The position numbers and the translations under genes are program-made. The notes beneath the pieces are model-generated. The model did not search any database. It was not told the DNA's origin and saw nothing but the letters and a program-made list of their open reading frames with translations. This document shows, piece by piece, positions 15,111-23,606 of a stretch of DNA of 64,000 bases. Each line of letters begins with the position of its first letter. Positions within the stretch are counted from its first letter, which is position 1. The DNA is from Flavobacterium frigidarium DSM 17623 (GTDB lineage Bacteria; Bacteroidota; Bacteroidia; Flavobacteriales; Flavobacteriaceae): positions 1 through 64,000 of the forward strand of contig NZ_AUDO01000013.1 of the NCBI RefSeq assembly GCF_000425505.1, read 5' to 3'.

Positions 15111-16550
15111 TTGAACCAAGAAGAAACCATAAGAACAAATTTCATTGTATGTACGCAATGCCAAGGTCGTGGCAAAAAAAGCAAAGGCCTTAGTAAAAAT
15201 GTGCGCAAAAATCACCAAAATGCTTTACGACAGTATGAGCGTTCAGGTAGAAGTGATAGTGAACCTATTTTACCTAAAGCTCATTTATATGTTTGCTTGA
15301 GTTGCAACGGTTCTGGTATAGTGGAGTGCCAAGATAAACCTATTGCAGATGTTGCAAAGTTTCCTCATGTTGCTATTATTGGTGCCGGTATAGGTGGAGT
15401 GGCACTAGCAATAGCATGTTTGCATCGAAATATTCCATTTACTTTGTATGAACGAGATCAGAACTTTGAAGCACGATCTCAAGGATACGGCCTTACATTA
15501 CAGCAAGCGACAAAAGCTGTTAAAGGTTTAGGAATAGCGTCATTAAAAGATGGGGTAATTTCGACTAAACACATTGTTCACAAAACGAATGGTGAAATTA
15601 TAGGAAGCTGGGGAAATAGAAAATGGATTGCCGCAGAAGATGATTATTCATCAAAGCGAACAAATATTCATATTGCGAGGCAATCTTTGCGCCAAGCTTT
15701 ATTAGAACAATTAGGCGACGACGACAAAGTATCTTGGGGACATCAATTGCTGGATTTTACCGAGTCAAAAGAAGGCATTTCATTAGAATTTAATTTTGAG
15801 GACCAAATTAAAAAGACCCATGCAGATCTTGTAGTAGGTGCTGATGGTATTCGAAGTATTGTTCGAAAAAAAATCATAGGGGATCAATACACCCCTTTAC
15901 GGTATTTAGATTGCATCGTTATTTTAGGTATCTGTCCGTTAGCGGCATTAGATAATATTGAAAGTCCGCTATTGGATTCTGCTACAGTTTTCCAAACGGC
16001 AAACGGTAACGAACGTATTTACGTGATGCCGTATGACCAAAACACGGTAATGTGGCAACTTAGTTTTCCAATGACTGAGCAGGCTGCGATCGCATTAAGT
16101 TCAAAAGGTCCCAATGGCTTGAAAGCAGAAGCAATTAAGCGAACCAACTGGCACAGTCCCATTCCAGAAATTATCGCAGCTACTCCAGAGTATAAAATTT
16201 CAGGATATCCAGTATATGATCGCAAAATTCTAATAGAGGAGGATTTAAAAAGCCTTGGGAATTGCACCTTAATAGGCGATGCAGCCCATCCTATGAGTCC
16301 TTTCAAGGGTCAAGGTGCTAATCAAGCATTGCTAGATGCCTTGTCGTTAGCAAATACTATTTACAAAGTTTGTAACCAACCCAATCTTTGGGAAAGAGCC
16401 GAAATAAGAGAAACTATTTTAAAAGAATATGAGCGGGACATGCTATTGCGATCAGCTGTTAAGGTCAAGGATTCTGCAGCCGCCGCACAGTTTTTACACT
16501 CAAATGATGTGCTACGGGAAAGTGATGCGCCTCGTGGCAGCCGTTCATAG
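15111..16550 (+). CDS. FAD-dependent monooxygenase with N-terminal CxxCxGxG zinc-finger-like module
   Basis: This 479-aa protein has two parts. Residues 1-75 carry two DnaJ-like motifs, CTQCQGRG (Cys14, Cys17) and CLSCNGSG (Cys62, Cys65). A 40-residue Lys/Arg-rich link separates them, and together they could bind one zinc. Residues about 85-460 form a PHBH/TetX-type flavin monooxygenase. It has FAD loop GAGIGG at 91-96, GADGIRS near 243 and the second FAD motif LIGDAAHPMSPFKGQGANQAL around 405. This fold hydroxylates aromatic or polyketide substrates using NAD(P)H and O2. The start is TTG just after a good -7 box; no ATG fits before the first Cys motif. Substrate unknown. The Cys module is unusual for this fold. 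Confidence 0.85.
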   Translation: MNQEETIRTNFIVCTQCQGRGKKSKGLSKNVRKNHQNALRQYERSGRSDSEPILPKAHLYVCLSCNGSGIVECQDKPIADVAKFPHVAIIGAGIGGVALAIACLHRNIPFTLYERDQNFEARSQGYGLTLQQATKAVKGLGIASLKDGVISTKHIVHKTNGEIIGSWGNRKWIAAEDDYSSKRTNIHIARQSLRQALLEQLGDDDKVSWGHQLLDFTESKEGISLEFNFEDQIKKTHADLVVGADGIRSIVRKKIIGDQYTPLRYLDCIVILGICPLAALDNIESPLLDSATVFQTANGNERIYVMPYDQNTVMWQLSFPMTEQAAIALSSKGPNGLKAEAIKRTNWHSPIPEIIAATPEYKISGYPVYDRKILIEEDLKSLGNCTLIGDAAHPMSPFKGQGANQALLDALSLANTIYKVCNQPNLWERAEIRETILKEYERDMLLRSAVKVKDSAAAAQFLHSNDVLRESDAPRGSRS

Positions 16551-16783
16551 GACTAATAAAAAAATAATTTTCAAAAGTAAATCCTGCACAAACAAACATC
16601 TGATTACTATCTAAACTTCGCCAACGTTAAATATAGTATAAAGTCTTTACTGCTAAGTCTTCACTGTAATTTTTTTTCGAAATTTATGCTTAATTTAGAG
16701 TGATAATACAATCGCTGAACTTTCTCTTACACCACATTTTTAATCGTACACAATCTAATAAAGTTCAGGCATAAAATTAAATT

Positions 16784-17356
16784 ATGAAAATCTACCCTAC
16801 AAACATAAGAGAACAAGACCACTACCTTACAGAAAAAATCAAAGAGCAGTGCCAAAAATATTTTGTCCCCAATACCGTTAATGATTTGACTTTAGGTTTG
16901 TCAAATGTAACAGCTGCATTCTATGGCTTATCGCTAAAACATATTTCGACCGAATTTGGCAAAGAAGCAACTAATCGCATTTCGAAGAAAATATTTTATG
17001 ATTTAGGAAAAATGAAGGCGATTCAATGTAGAGATAAAATGCCTGACTTTCCTTATGATACCAAAGCATTTGCATTAACGACAATCACGGCTATCTACAC
17101 TTCAAATCCAGAATACGTTTTCACTATTAGTGAATTTACTCCTGAGAAAACAGTCTTAAAACTTGAAGGAGTTGACCGTTACTTGAAAATATTGAAAGAA
17201 TTAAAAATTGAAGATCAAATCGAACTTCCTACTCTGCTAGGATTTATGGAAGGAATCAATGATGAACTAGCGCTAGATGCTGAAATCACCTACGAGATTG
17301 AGGTCAACGAGAAAGAAAATACAACCAATACAACATATACTTTAACAAAGAAATAA
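16784..17356 (+). CDS. Conserved-looking protein of unknown function (190 aa)
   Basis: I do not recognise this protein with confidence. It has no signal peptide or membrane segment and looks like an alpha/beta cytosolic protein. A helical N-half (ISTEFGKEATNRISKKIFYDLGKMKA near 56-80) is followed by a strand-rich half with LEGVDRYLKILKEL near 125-140. The tail is rich in Glu, Asn and Thr (ENTTNTTYTLTKK). The IFYDLGK stretch faintly recalls the thiazoline-carboxylate hydrolase / V4R-like group, which I cannot confirm. It ends in a strong two-way terminator. A 233-bp spacer separates it from the monooxygenase, so it probably has its own promoter. Confidence 0.7.
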   Translation: MKIYPTNIREQDHYLTEKIKEQCQKYFVPNTVNDLTLGLSNVTAAFYGLSLKHISTEFGKEATNRISKKIFYDLGKMKAIQCRDKMPDFPYDTKAFALTTITAIYTSNPEYVFTISEFTPEKTVLKLEGVDRYLKILKELKIEDQIELPTLLGFMEGINDELALDAEITYEIEVNEKENTTNTTYTLTKK

Positions 17357-17374
17357 GCTTGCCATAAATCAAAA

Positions 17375-17414
17375 AAAAAGTCCGCTTTGAAATCATTTTC
17401 AAAGCGGACTTTTT
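17375..17414. terminator. Bidirectional terminator
   Basis: A perfect 18-bp stem (arms 17375-17392 and 17397-17414, core AGTCCGCTTTGAAA) has a 4-base loop TCAT. It has T runs in both directions and serves the convergent 190-aa gene and DUF3078 gene. Confidence 0.95.
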
Positions 17415-17428
17415 GATAAATACTGGGA

Positions 17429-18280
17429 TTAGAAACCGTAGTTTACTCCAATACCAAATAGTTCTTTTACTTGTACTCCTTTAATAGCGTTGTCATCATA
17501 AATTGCTTGCAATGCTACGTTAGCAGATAAATATTTGTTGATTTTCATGACCACATTCATTTGGTAATCGATATCAACATTTTGTGGATTATCAAGATAA
17601 TTCGAATACAAATTCAGTCTGTTTTCGATAGAAACATTGCTCATCACCACAAATTTGTAATAAGCAGAAATACTTGCTCCAAATTCAAAACGTGAGGTAT
17701 CCCCTTGTAATACACCAAAAGAAGATCCAAGCTCAGTAAAGTGACTGTGAACAAATATTGCTTTTGCGGCAGCTGGAGCAAAATTTACGCTTAAATTGTC
17801 ATTCTTTTTCCATAACATACCTGGACCCACTTGAAAATAAGCCGGTGAGAAAAAGTGTGAAATGCGTGTACCATCTTTGTCTAAACCAGTGTCTAATTGA
17901 CTCTTAAAATTAAAGTACGCAGAATAGTACCAGTTGCCTGACGCTTTCTTTCCCCATAATGAGTTCAATTCAAGTCTGTCATCTGTTTTTGCTGTTTGTT
18001 GGTCGCCTTTAATTTTACTCAAACCATAAGCAAGTATAAACTTATTGTCCCAAACGATATCCTCTTTCTTATAATTGAAATCGTAATTCAAACCAAAGTT
18101 TCCTGCAATGTTTGAGGTTCCTCCACCCAGCCATTGCTTGTTGTAAGATGATTGATTGAATAACAAGGAAATATTACCTTTCTTGGTCCATAATTTTGTT
18201 GAATCCTTTACAGCTTCTTCTTGTGCATTACTCACAAATATTGTGAAAACAAATAGGAGTGTTGCTAATGATTTTTTCAT
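17429..18280 (-). CDS. DUF3078 outer-membrane beta-barrel protein
   Basis: This is a probable outer-membrane protein of 283 aa from a Bacteroidota-specific family with no assigned function. It has a signal peptide (MKKSLATLLFVFTIFVSNAQ) and then alternating amphipathic strands. The family start WTKKGNISLLFNQSSYNKQW is near 31-50. The chain ends in GVNYGF with a C-terminal Phe, as barrels do. It is transcribed alone from a promoter 20 bp upstream and closed by the shared terminator. A 446-bp gene-free region lies upstream. Confidence 0.85.
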   Translation of the reverse strand: MKKSLATLLFVFTIFVSNAQEEAVKDSTKLWTKKGNISLLFNQSSYNKQWLGGGTSNIAGNFGLNYDFNYKKEDIVWDNKFILAYGLSKIKGDQQTAKTDDRLELNSLWGKKASGNWYYSAYFNFKSQLDTGLDKDGTRISHFFSPAYFQVGPGMLWKKNDNLSVNFAPAAAKAIFVHSHFTELGSSFGVLQGDTSRFEFGASISAYYKFVVMSNVSIENRLNLYSNYLDNPQNVDIDYQMNVVMKINKYLSANVALQAIYDDNAIKGVQVKELFGIGVNYGF

Positions 18281-18299
18281 AGTGTTTGTTTTAAAAACA

Positions 18300-18307
18300 C
18301 AAATGTA
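18300..18307 (-). promoter_or_regulatory. -7 element (TACATTTG) of the DUF3078 gene
   Basis: CAAATGTA on the plus strand is TACATTTG on the minus strand, 19 bp before the ATG. Confidence 0.45.
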
Positions 18308-18654
18308 ATTAAATATATTAAAGTGAAGTATTTTGTATAATACTGTTTTACAGATAGTTATTTAATTTATAATAGTATTTTACATACAGTAATTTATTTA
18401 AAAATGACAACTTAAATTAAGTACTCGATTTTAAATTAAAATTTCATTCCCAGAATTTAAAAACTTGACGTACAGTTATTTATAAAAATAAACTTGTGCA
18501 AAAGATGCTATGTTGTTGCTGTAAGAATTAATGAAAGAAGACTGAAATTACACTCAATTCAAAAGTTAATAAAAAGTTAATTAATTTTTAGACTAACTGT
18601 ATAAATAATCGTTAAATAACCATTTTAAGAGTATAATGGATATGGTACTGAATA

Positions 18655-18709
18655 AAAATAGCGCAAATTATAATAGTGAAGCAATTGCTTGAATATTATA
18701 ATTTGCGCT
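18655..18709 (-). terminator. Terminator of the sufS-DUF2480 block
   Basis: A perfect 15-bp stem (AGCGCAAATTATAAT at 18660-18674, its complement at 18695-18709) encloses a second palindrome AAGCAATTGCTT. On the minus strand a TATTTTTATT tail follows. Confidence 0.8.
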
Positions 18710-18726
18710 AGGATATATTACTTTGA

Positions 18727-19236
18727 TTACAGCTTTGGAGCTTTGTAAAGTGGCACTGCAGAACATGCCTCGCCGTACATAATACTCCTTGCATATGTTT
18801 GTAAATTGCTTGCAGCAATAACATAAGCACGCATAGGAACTGGTTTTTTAGAACAACCTTTAATAATTACAGCCTTATTTTTATAAACGCTATAATCAAC
18901 ATTTGCTAGAAGACCTTCGTATAATGCTGCGTCAAGATCTTCTATAGTACCATTTACAATCTTTGATGCAAATGGTGCTAATTGTATGGTGACTAATATT
19001 GAAGCCCATGCAGGAACAATAGCATCAGTGCTGCAATGTATAGCTACAAGCTGATCTTGATATTGAGTCCAATCGTGATTTTTTAAATGTTCTCTAAAGT
19101 CTTTTTCCTTTAATAGAAAACCCTCTAAAAGCCATTGTGAAATATCGATTTGTGTACGTACACCCTTTGGATAATAATCTTCAAGATCAAAAACCTCAAG
19201 AGTACTACTAGCTACTTTATTTATTATTTCTTCCAT
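18727..19236 (-). CDS. DUF2480 family protein
   Basis: This 169-aa cytosolic protein belongs to a Bacteroidota family that travels with the SUF genes. The sequence shows the family stretches EDYYPKGVRTQIDISQWL at about 19-36, LVAIHCSTDAIVPAW near 63-77 and KGCSKKPVP near 130-138. Function is not established. It is the last gene of the sufS block, 78 bp after the DUF59 gene across a spacer full of TTTAAAG heptads, and ends in a strong terminator. Guilt by association points to iron-sulfur assembly. Confidence 0.85.
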   Translation of the reverse strand: MEEIINKVASSTLEVFDLEDYYPKGVRTQIDISQWLLEGFLLKEKDFREHLKNHDWTQYQDQLVAIHCSTDAIVPAWASILVTIQLAPFASKIVNGTIEDLDAALYEGLLANVDYSVYKNKAVIIKGCSKKPVPMRAYVIAASNLQTYARSIMYGEACSAVPLYKAPKL

Positions 19237-19245
19237 CTCTTTTAT

Positions 19246-19314
19246 GTTTAAAGTTTAAAGTTTCAGGTTTAAAGTTTTGCACGTATAACTTGACATCTCA
19301 AACTTGAAACTTTT
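19246..19314. repeat. TTTAAAG heptad repeat, spacer copy 1
   Basis: GTTTAAAG units (19246 onward) lie on the left and CTCAAACTTGAAAC on the right, forming a loose hairpin. The whole DUF59-DUF2480 spacer is made of it. Confidence 0.6.
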
Positions 19315-19638
19315 TTAAAGCATTCCTAGTTCTAGTTTTGCTTCTTCACTCATTAAGTCTTTACTCCATGGTGGGTCAAAAGTGATTTCTACTTCGGCAT
19401 CTTTTACGTGCTCGATAGATCTTACTTTATCTTCTACTTCCTTAGGTAAACTTTCAGCAACGGGACAGTTAGGAGAAGTAAGTGTCATTAAGATTTTTAC
19501 TTCATAATCTGTATTTACCATAACATCATAGATTAAGCCTAATTCGTATATATCTACAGGAATCTCAGGGTCGTAAATTGTCTTTAATTTTTTTACGATC
19601 GCTTCACCTAATTGGTTTGTGTCTATTTCTTCAGTCAT
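19315..19638 (-). CDS. SUF-associated DUF59/MIP18 family protein (SufT-like)
   Basis: This 107-aa protein helps iron-sulfur cluster assembly or transfer in related systems. The family motifs are DPEIPVDIYELGLIY at 23-37 and TLTSPNCPVAESLP at 52-65, with the single conserved Cys58. It ends with the usual FDPPWSKDLMSEEAKLELG. The family start and length are normal. It is co-directional with sufE, 41 bp upstream of it, and belongs to the sufS block. Confidence 0.92.
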   Translation of the reverse strand: MTEEIDTNQLGEAIVKKLKTIYDPEIPVDIYELGLIYDVMVNTDYEVKILMTLTSPNCPVAESLPKEVEDKVRSIEHVKDAEVEITFDPPWSKDLMSEEAKLELGML

Positions 19639-19679
19639 TTTTCTTATTTTTTATTTTAGAATATAAGCTTTAAAAGGGC

Positions 19680-20111
19680 TTATAAAGTAGCATCATTTTT
19701 TGCGTTAAATGCTAATGCATACATTTTGATATTTTTAATCATTGAAACTAATCCGTTTGCTCTAGTTGCAGACAAATGCTCTTTTAATCCAATCTCATCT
19801 ATGAAACCCATATCAGCGGCGATTATATCGGCAGCTTTTTGATTTGAAAAAGTACGAATCAATATTGCGATAATTCCTTTAGTTAAAATGGCATCACTAT
19901 CTGCAGTAAAAACAACTCTATCATCGTTTTGTTCTCCTTGTAGCCACACTTTTGACTGACATCCTTTGATTATGTTGTCTTCCGTTTTGAATTCGTCTTT
20001 AATAAGAGGTAAATTTTTGCCTAGGTCAATGATGTATTCGTAACGCTGCATCCAATCATCAAACATTGAAAATTCGTCTACTATCTCGTCTTGTATTTCT
20101 TTAATATTCAT
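19680..20111 (-). CDS. sufE: SufE sulfur acceptor
   Basis: This cytosolic protein accepts persulfide sulfur from SufS and passes it to the SufBCD scaffold. The 143-aa protein carries the active-site Cys51 in NIIKGCQSKVWL, with RYEYIIDLGKNLP near 23-35 and the C-terminal LSATRANGLVSMIKNIK. Its ATG overlaps the end of the upstream lipoprotein gene by 11 bp, so translation is probably coupled. It is third in the sufS block. Confidence 0.95.
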   Translation of the reverse strand: MNIKEIQDEIVDEFSMFDDWMQRYEYIIDLGKNLPLIKDEFKTEDNIIKGCQSKVWLQGEQNDDRVVFTADSDAILTKGIIAILIRTFSNQKAADIIAADMGFIDEIGLKEHLSATRANGLVSMIKNIKMYALAFNAKNDATL

Positions 20112-20544
20112 CGTCTTGTTTTGAAAATGAGTTAATTTTATTTACTAATTTTTTAATTTCGTACGGCGGAAAACCGTGATCAAAACTGGGAGATTTATAA
20201 GTGACACCTTTATATGTTATTTGCAAATTTGCAATAGCAGCACCATCATAAAATCGTTTCTCAGTAGGAGATTTTAAATCTTTGATCTCCTCTAAATCCA
20301 CTTCTTCAAAAAGCGAAATGAGTGTTTTCCAATCTTCATCTGAAATTTTTTCAGGCTTAGTTTTTTCGTTTCCTGTTCTATCTTCTGTAATCGATACAAA
20401 CTGCTCTTCAATTACTATTTTTTGGTAAAATCCTCTTGTATTTGCAACATATTCAATCACAGCAGTATTGATGTCTTGATCAGTTTTACTGTCACATCCT
20501 TTGCCCACAAACAAGGTTAGTATTAATAGGGAAATTAGTTTCAT
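20101..20544 (-). CDS. Small lipoprotein of unknown function inside the suf block
   Basis: This 147-aa protein starts MKLISLLILTLFVGKGC, a short lipoprotein signal with Cys17 as likely lipid site. A 130-aa soluble domain without a recognised motif follows (EKISDEDWKTLISLFEEVDLEEI, then FYDGAAIANLQI). It lies 10 bp after sufS and overlaps sufE by 11 bp, so it is tightly embedded. An envelope lipoprotein between two cytosolic sulfur-transfer genes is odd. Its job in the pathway, if any, is unknown. Confidence 0.75.
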   Translation of the reverse strand: MKLISLLILTLFVGKGCDSKTDQDINTAVIEYVANTRGFYQKIVIEEQFVSITEDRTGNEKTKPEKISDEDWKTLISLFEEVDLEEIKDLKSPTEKRFYDGAAIANLQITYKGVTYKSPSFDHGFPPYEIKKLVNKINSFSKQDDEY

Positions 20545-20554
20545 ATTGTATAAA

Positions 20555-21769
20555 TTAAGACAGCATCATTACCGCTTTTTTAATAGCTTCAATCATGGCG
20601 TCAATCTCTTCCTTGGTATTATAAAATGCAAACGATGCACGTATCGTACCAGGAATGTTAAAGTGATTCATAATAGGCTGAGCGCAATGGTGACCTGTAC
20701 GAACAGCAATTCCTAATTTGTCAACTATCGTACCAATATCGTAAGGATGAATGCCCTTGATATTAAATGAAATCACAGAGGTTTTATTTTCTGCAGTTCC
20801 TACAATGTTTAATCCCTCAATCTCTAGTAATCTTTTGGTTCCGTACTCAAGCAATTCTAATTCTTGTGCTTGAATGTTTTCAAAACCTATTTCGTTCATA
20901 TAATCGATGGCGGTTCCTAACACAATTCCTCCTGCAATATTGGGAGTTCCTGCTTCAAATTTAAAGGGTAGACCCGCATAAGTTGTTTTTTCGAAAGTCA
21001 CCTCTTTGATCATATCACCACCACCTTGATAGGGTGGTAATTTATTCAACCAATCTTCCTTACCATACAAAATTCCTACTCCCGTAGGGCCACACATTTT
21101 ATGTCCAGAAAACACATAAAAGTCACAATCTAATGCTTGTACATCAGGTCTAAGATGCGGTACTGCTTGAGCTCCATCTATTAAAACGGCTGCGCCTACT
21201 GCATGTGCTTTTGAAATGATTTCCTTTATAGGATTTACGGTTCCCAATGCATTCGAAATATGATTTACCGTTACAATCTTTGTTCGATCAGATAATAACT
21301 TATCATACTCTTCCATTATTAGCTCGCCTTTTTCATTCATAGGAATGACTTTAAGAACGGCCCTTGTTCGCTCACATAACATTTGCCATGGAACGATATT
21401 GCTATGGTGCTCTAATGCCGAAACGATCACTTCGTCACCCTCCTTTAATAGAGAAGTAAATCCGTTTGCAACGAGATTGATACCAAATGTTGTCCCCGAA
21501 GTAAAAAGCACCTCATGAGAAAACTTAGCGTTAATATGATTCTGTATTTTACCACGCGATATTTCGTATGCATCAGTTGCTAGCTGGCTCAAAGTATGAA
21601 CGCCACGGTGAATATTTGCATTGATTTCCTGATAATATTTAGAAATTGCATCTATTACAACTTGAGGCTTTTGAGAGGTAGCTCCGTTATCGAAATACAC
21701 TAATGTTTTTCCATTTACTTTCTCAGAAAGAATAGGGAAATCGGCTCTTATTTTTTGGATGTCTAGCAT
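20555..21769 (-). CDS. sufS: Cysteine desulfurase SufS
   Basis: This PLP enzyme converts L-cysteine to alanine and leaves a persulfide for SufE. The 404-aa group II desulfurase has the PLP lysine Lys224 in SGHKMCGPTG. The catalytic Cys362 is in RTGHHCAQP, the short-loop form typical of SufS. N-terminal VYFDNGATSQKP at 24-35 is standard. It is first in its block, with its own promoter 25 bp upstream. The sufABCD block would normally read into it but is cut off by the serine hydrolase gene. Confidence 0.97.
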   Translation of the reverse strand: MLDIQKIRADFPILSEKVNGKTLVYFDNGATSQKPQVVIDAISKYYQEINANIHRGVHTLSQLATDAYEISRGKIQNHINAKFSHEVLFTSGTTFGINLVANGFTSLLKEGDEVIVSALEHHSNIVPWQMLCERTRAVLKVIPMNEKGELIMEEYDKLLSDRTKIVTVNHISNALGTVNPIKEIISKAHAVGAAVLIDGAQAVPHLRPDVQALDCDFYVFSGHKMCGPTGVGILYGKEDWLNKLPPYQGGGDMIKEVTFEKTTYAGLPFKFEAGTPNIAGGIVLGTAIDYMNEIGFENIQAQELELLEYGTKRLLEIEGLNIVGTAENKTSVISFNIKGIHPYDIGTIVDKLGIAVRTGHHCAQPIMNHFNIPGTIRASFAFYNTKEEIDAMIEAIKKAVMMLS

Positions 21770-21793
21770 AATTATTTAGAAAAAATCTAAATA

Positions 21794-21801
21794 CAAAAGT
21801 A
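21794..21801 (-). promoter_or_regulatory. -7 element (TACTTTTG) of the sufS block
   Basis: The minus strand reads TACTTTTG, 24 bp upstream of the sufS ATG. It would give sufS independent transcription. No -33 TTG at proper spacing was seen. Confidence 0.4.
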
Positions 21802-21948
21802 CTAAATATAAACCACTATGAAATTATGATATCCAAGTTTTTAATAGATTCTTAACGCTGATGTGAAATAATTTTTCATAAAAGTAATTGCTAATTTTAT
21901 TTATGTCAGTAGATTGTTTTTTAATACATTGCATTAAAATAATAGTTC

Positions 21949-23295
21949 ATGAAAAAAATTTTCAGATTTATTGGTATTGCTTTACTTCTTAGTATTTTTT
22001 ATGTTGTTTTTACATCCTACCCTAAACTAGATTTAATTTCTGGCTTTGCAGCTAAGAGTATTGCTTCGGGACATTTTATTGATGGACGTTCACAAGAGAT
22101 GATTGAAAAAGGGGACAATGACATCAAGCTTATAGATTTAGCTACAAATAAAATAAACGAGGCGGGGAAATTTGCGAAGGCATCAGTATATGGTTTGAAA
22201 GAACGCAAAGCTATTTACCGCGAAGGTCTAGGAGCTACTTTGATCGACGATGAGTTTGATGTGAATAAAGCGTATGAGATACCTAAACGAAATAAGGTTT
22301 CGAATAAGCTAGCCTATCCATACGGCGATCTAGATCACAAAGACACGGTGTTCTCGACTATAGATTACAACAAATTAAATGCGGCTGTAGCCAATGCTTT
22401 TGATAAGAAAGGAATTATAAATAAGAGAACGAGATCAGTTCTAGTACTTTATAAAAATAAGATTGTCGCTGAAAAATATGATGACGGATTTAACAAAAAC
22501 AGTAAAATTCTGGGCTGGTCTATGACCAAAAGTATTACGGCTACCATTTTTGGTATTCTACAACATCAAGGGAAATACAATATCAATACACCAGCACCAA
22601 TTGTTGAATGGAAAAATGATGATCGTAAAATTATCACTACTAGCGATTTACTGCACATGAACTCAGGTTTAGCGTGGAGTGAAGATTACACAGCTATTAG
22701 CGACGCTACAAAAATGCTGTTTTTATCACGCAACATGGGACGCATTCAGCTCGAAAAGGAAGTAGCTTATAAACCCAATACACATTGGAATTACTCGTCA
22801 GGAACAACAAATTTGTTGTCTTATATTTTGAGAAATCAATTCAAAACCCACCAAGAATATTTAGATTTCTGGTACTCGGCACTAATTGATAAAATAGGAA
22901 TGCATTCTATGATTGTAGAAACCGATATGGCTGGAAATTATATAGGATCCTCTTATGCATGGGCAACAACACGGGATTGGGGAAAATTTGGACTACTGTA
23001 CTTAAATAAAGGAAACTGGAATGGCGAACAATTATTTGATCAGAGTTGGGCCAAATATGTAGCGACTCCCACTGCTGGTTCAAATGGAGATTATGGAGCT
23101 CACTTTTGGTTGAATGCTGGCGGGCGTTATCCTGACGCTCCTAAAGATTTGTACTCTGCGAATGGTTTTCAAGGACAAAAAGTATTTATTATTCCGTCAA
23201 TGGATTTAGTAATTGTAAGAATGGGTTTGACCGAAGATGCTAAGTTTAATGTAAACGGAATGTTGAAAGAGATTCTTGGGAGTTTTAAAAAGTAA
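21949..23295 (+). CDS. Serine hydrolase, class C beta-lactamase-like
   Basis: This 448-aa protein has an N-terminal hydrophobic segment (residues 5-23) that anchors or exports it. The beta-lactamase/NylB-type catalytic domain covers about 140-440. Catalytic Ser191 and Lys194 sit in SMTKS and the tyrosine motif is Tyr282-Ser-Ser in HWNYSSGT. The usual SDLLHMNSGLAW is present near 232-243. Such enzymes hydrolyse peptides, esters or amides; true resistance to beta-lactams cannot be inferred. It lies between sufD and sufS on the opposite strand and splits the suf genes. A dispersed repeat follows it. Confidence 0.88.
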   Translation: MKKIFRFIGIALLLSIFYVVFTSYPKLDLISGFAAKSIASGHFIDGRSQEMIEKGDNDIKLIDLATNKINEAGKFAKASVYGLKERKAIYREGLGATLIDDEFDVNKAYEIPKRNKVSNKLAYPYGDLDHKDTVFSTIDYNKLNAAVANAFDKKGIINKRTRSVLVLYKNKIVAEKYDDGFNKNSKILGWSMTKSITATIFGILQHQGKYNINTPAPIVEWKNDDRKIITTSDLLHMNSGLAWSEDYTAISDATKMLFLSRNMGRIQLEKEVAYKPNTHWNYSSGTTNLLSYILRNQFKTHQEYLDFWYSALIDKIGMHSMIVETDMAGNYIGSSYAWATTRDWGKFGLLYLNKGNWNGEQLFDQSWAKYVATPTAGSNGDYGAHFWLNAGGRYPDAPKDLYSANGFQGQKVFIIPSMDLVIVRMGLTEDAKFNVNGMLKEILGSFKK

Positions 23296-23442
23296 TGTTT
23301 ATTCTTTAGCTCCTAGATAGTTTACAAAACTATTCCTCCTCGTTTGTCACGCTGAAAGCGTCTCTGCACCAAACGGTTCCATATGGGGATACAAAAAGCT
23401 TATAGATGAACTGAAATATATTCTTAGAAATCCTTACTAAAC

Positions 23443-23526
23443 TAGCCCCGATAGCAGTGAAAATCCTTTTAATGTTTTTCTTAAAACAATAAAAGATTGT
23501 AACGAATAGCGGGAATAGCTCCTAAA
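23443..23526 (+). repeat. Dispersed imperfect palindromic element, copy 2
   Basis: It starts TAGCCCCGATAGCAGTG, passes an inner hairpin around TTTTAATGTTTTTCTTAAAA, and ends AGCGGGAATAGCTCCTAAA. Ends agree with the copies at 6155 (inverted) and 37066. Confidence 0.65.
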
Positions 23527-23561
23527 TAGCAATAGTGTTTCAAGATAGGTCTAAAAAGAGA

Positions 23562-23606
23562 AAGGGCACAAAGTTTACTACAAACCTTGCGCCCTTATTT
23601 TATAAT
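23562..23606. terminator. Bidirectional terminator
   Basis: AAGGGCACAAAGTTT pairs with AAACCTTGCGCCCTT at 13 of 15 positions with a 5-base loop. T-rich sequence follows on the plus strand and a TCTTTTT stretch on the minus strand. It serves the convergent serine hydrolase and sufD genes. Confidence 0.7.

Larger units (their letters stand above)
18281..18726. other. Gene-free AT-rich region with repeated TACAG motifs
   Basis: No gene is seen. Contents are the DUF3078 -7 box at 18300-18307 and the DUF2480-side terminator at 18655-18709. There are also four related motifs of the form TACAG(T)nATTTAT. Three are direct, starting at 18349, 18385 and 18471, and one is inverted, ending at 18601. They could be sites for one regulator of the DUF3078 gene, but most are far upstream of its promoter. 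Confidence 0.45.

Noticed and set aside
12960..17356. Accessory stretch as a biosynthetic cluster or defence island
   Set aside because: There is no synthase, transporter, nuclease or helicase; only redox genes and one regulator. Evidence is too thin.
21949..23295. Serine hydrolase as a beta-lactam resistance gene
   Set aside because: It has the SxxK and Tyr motifs, but many envelope hydrolases share these; resistance cannot be inferred.
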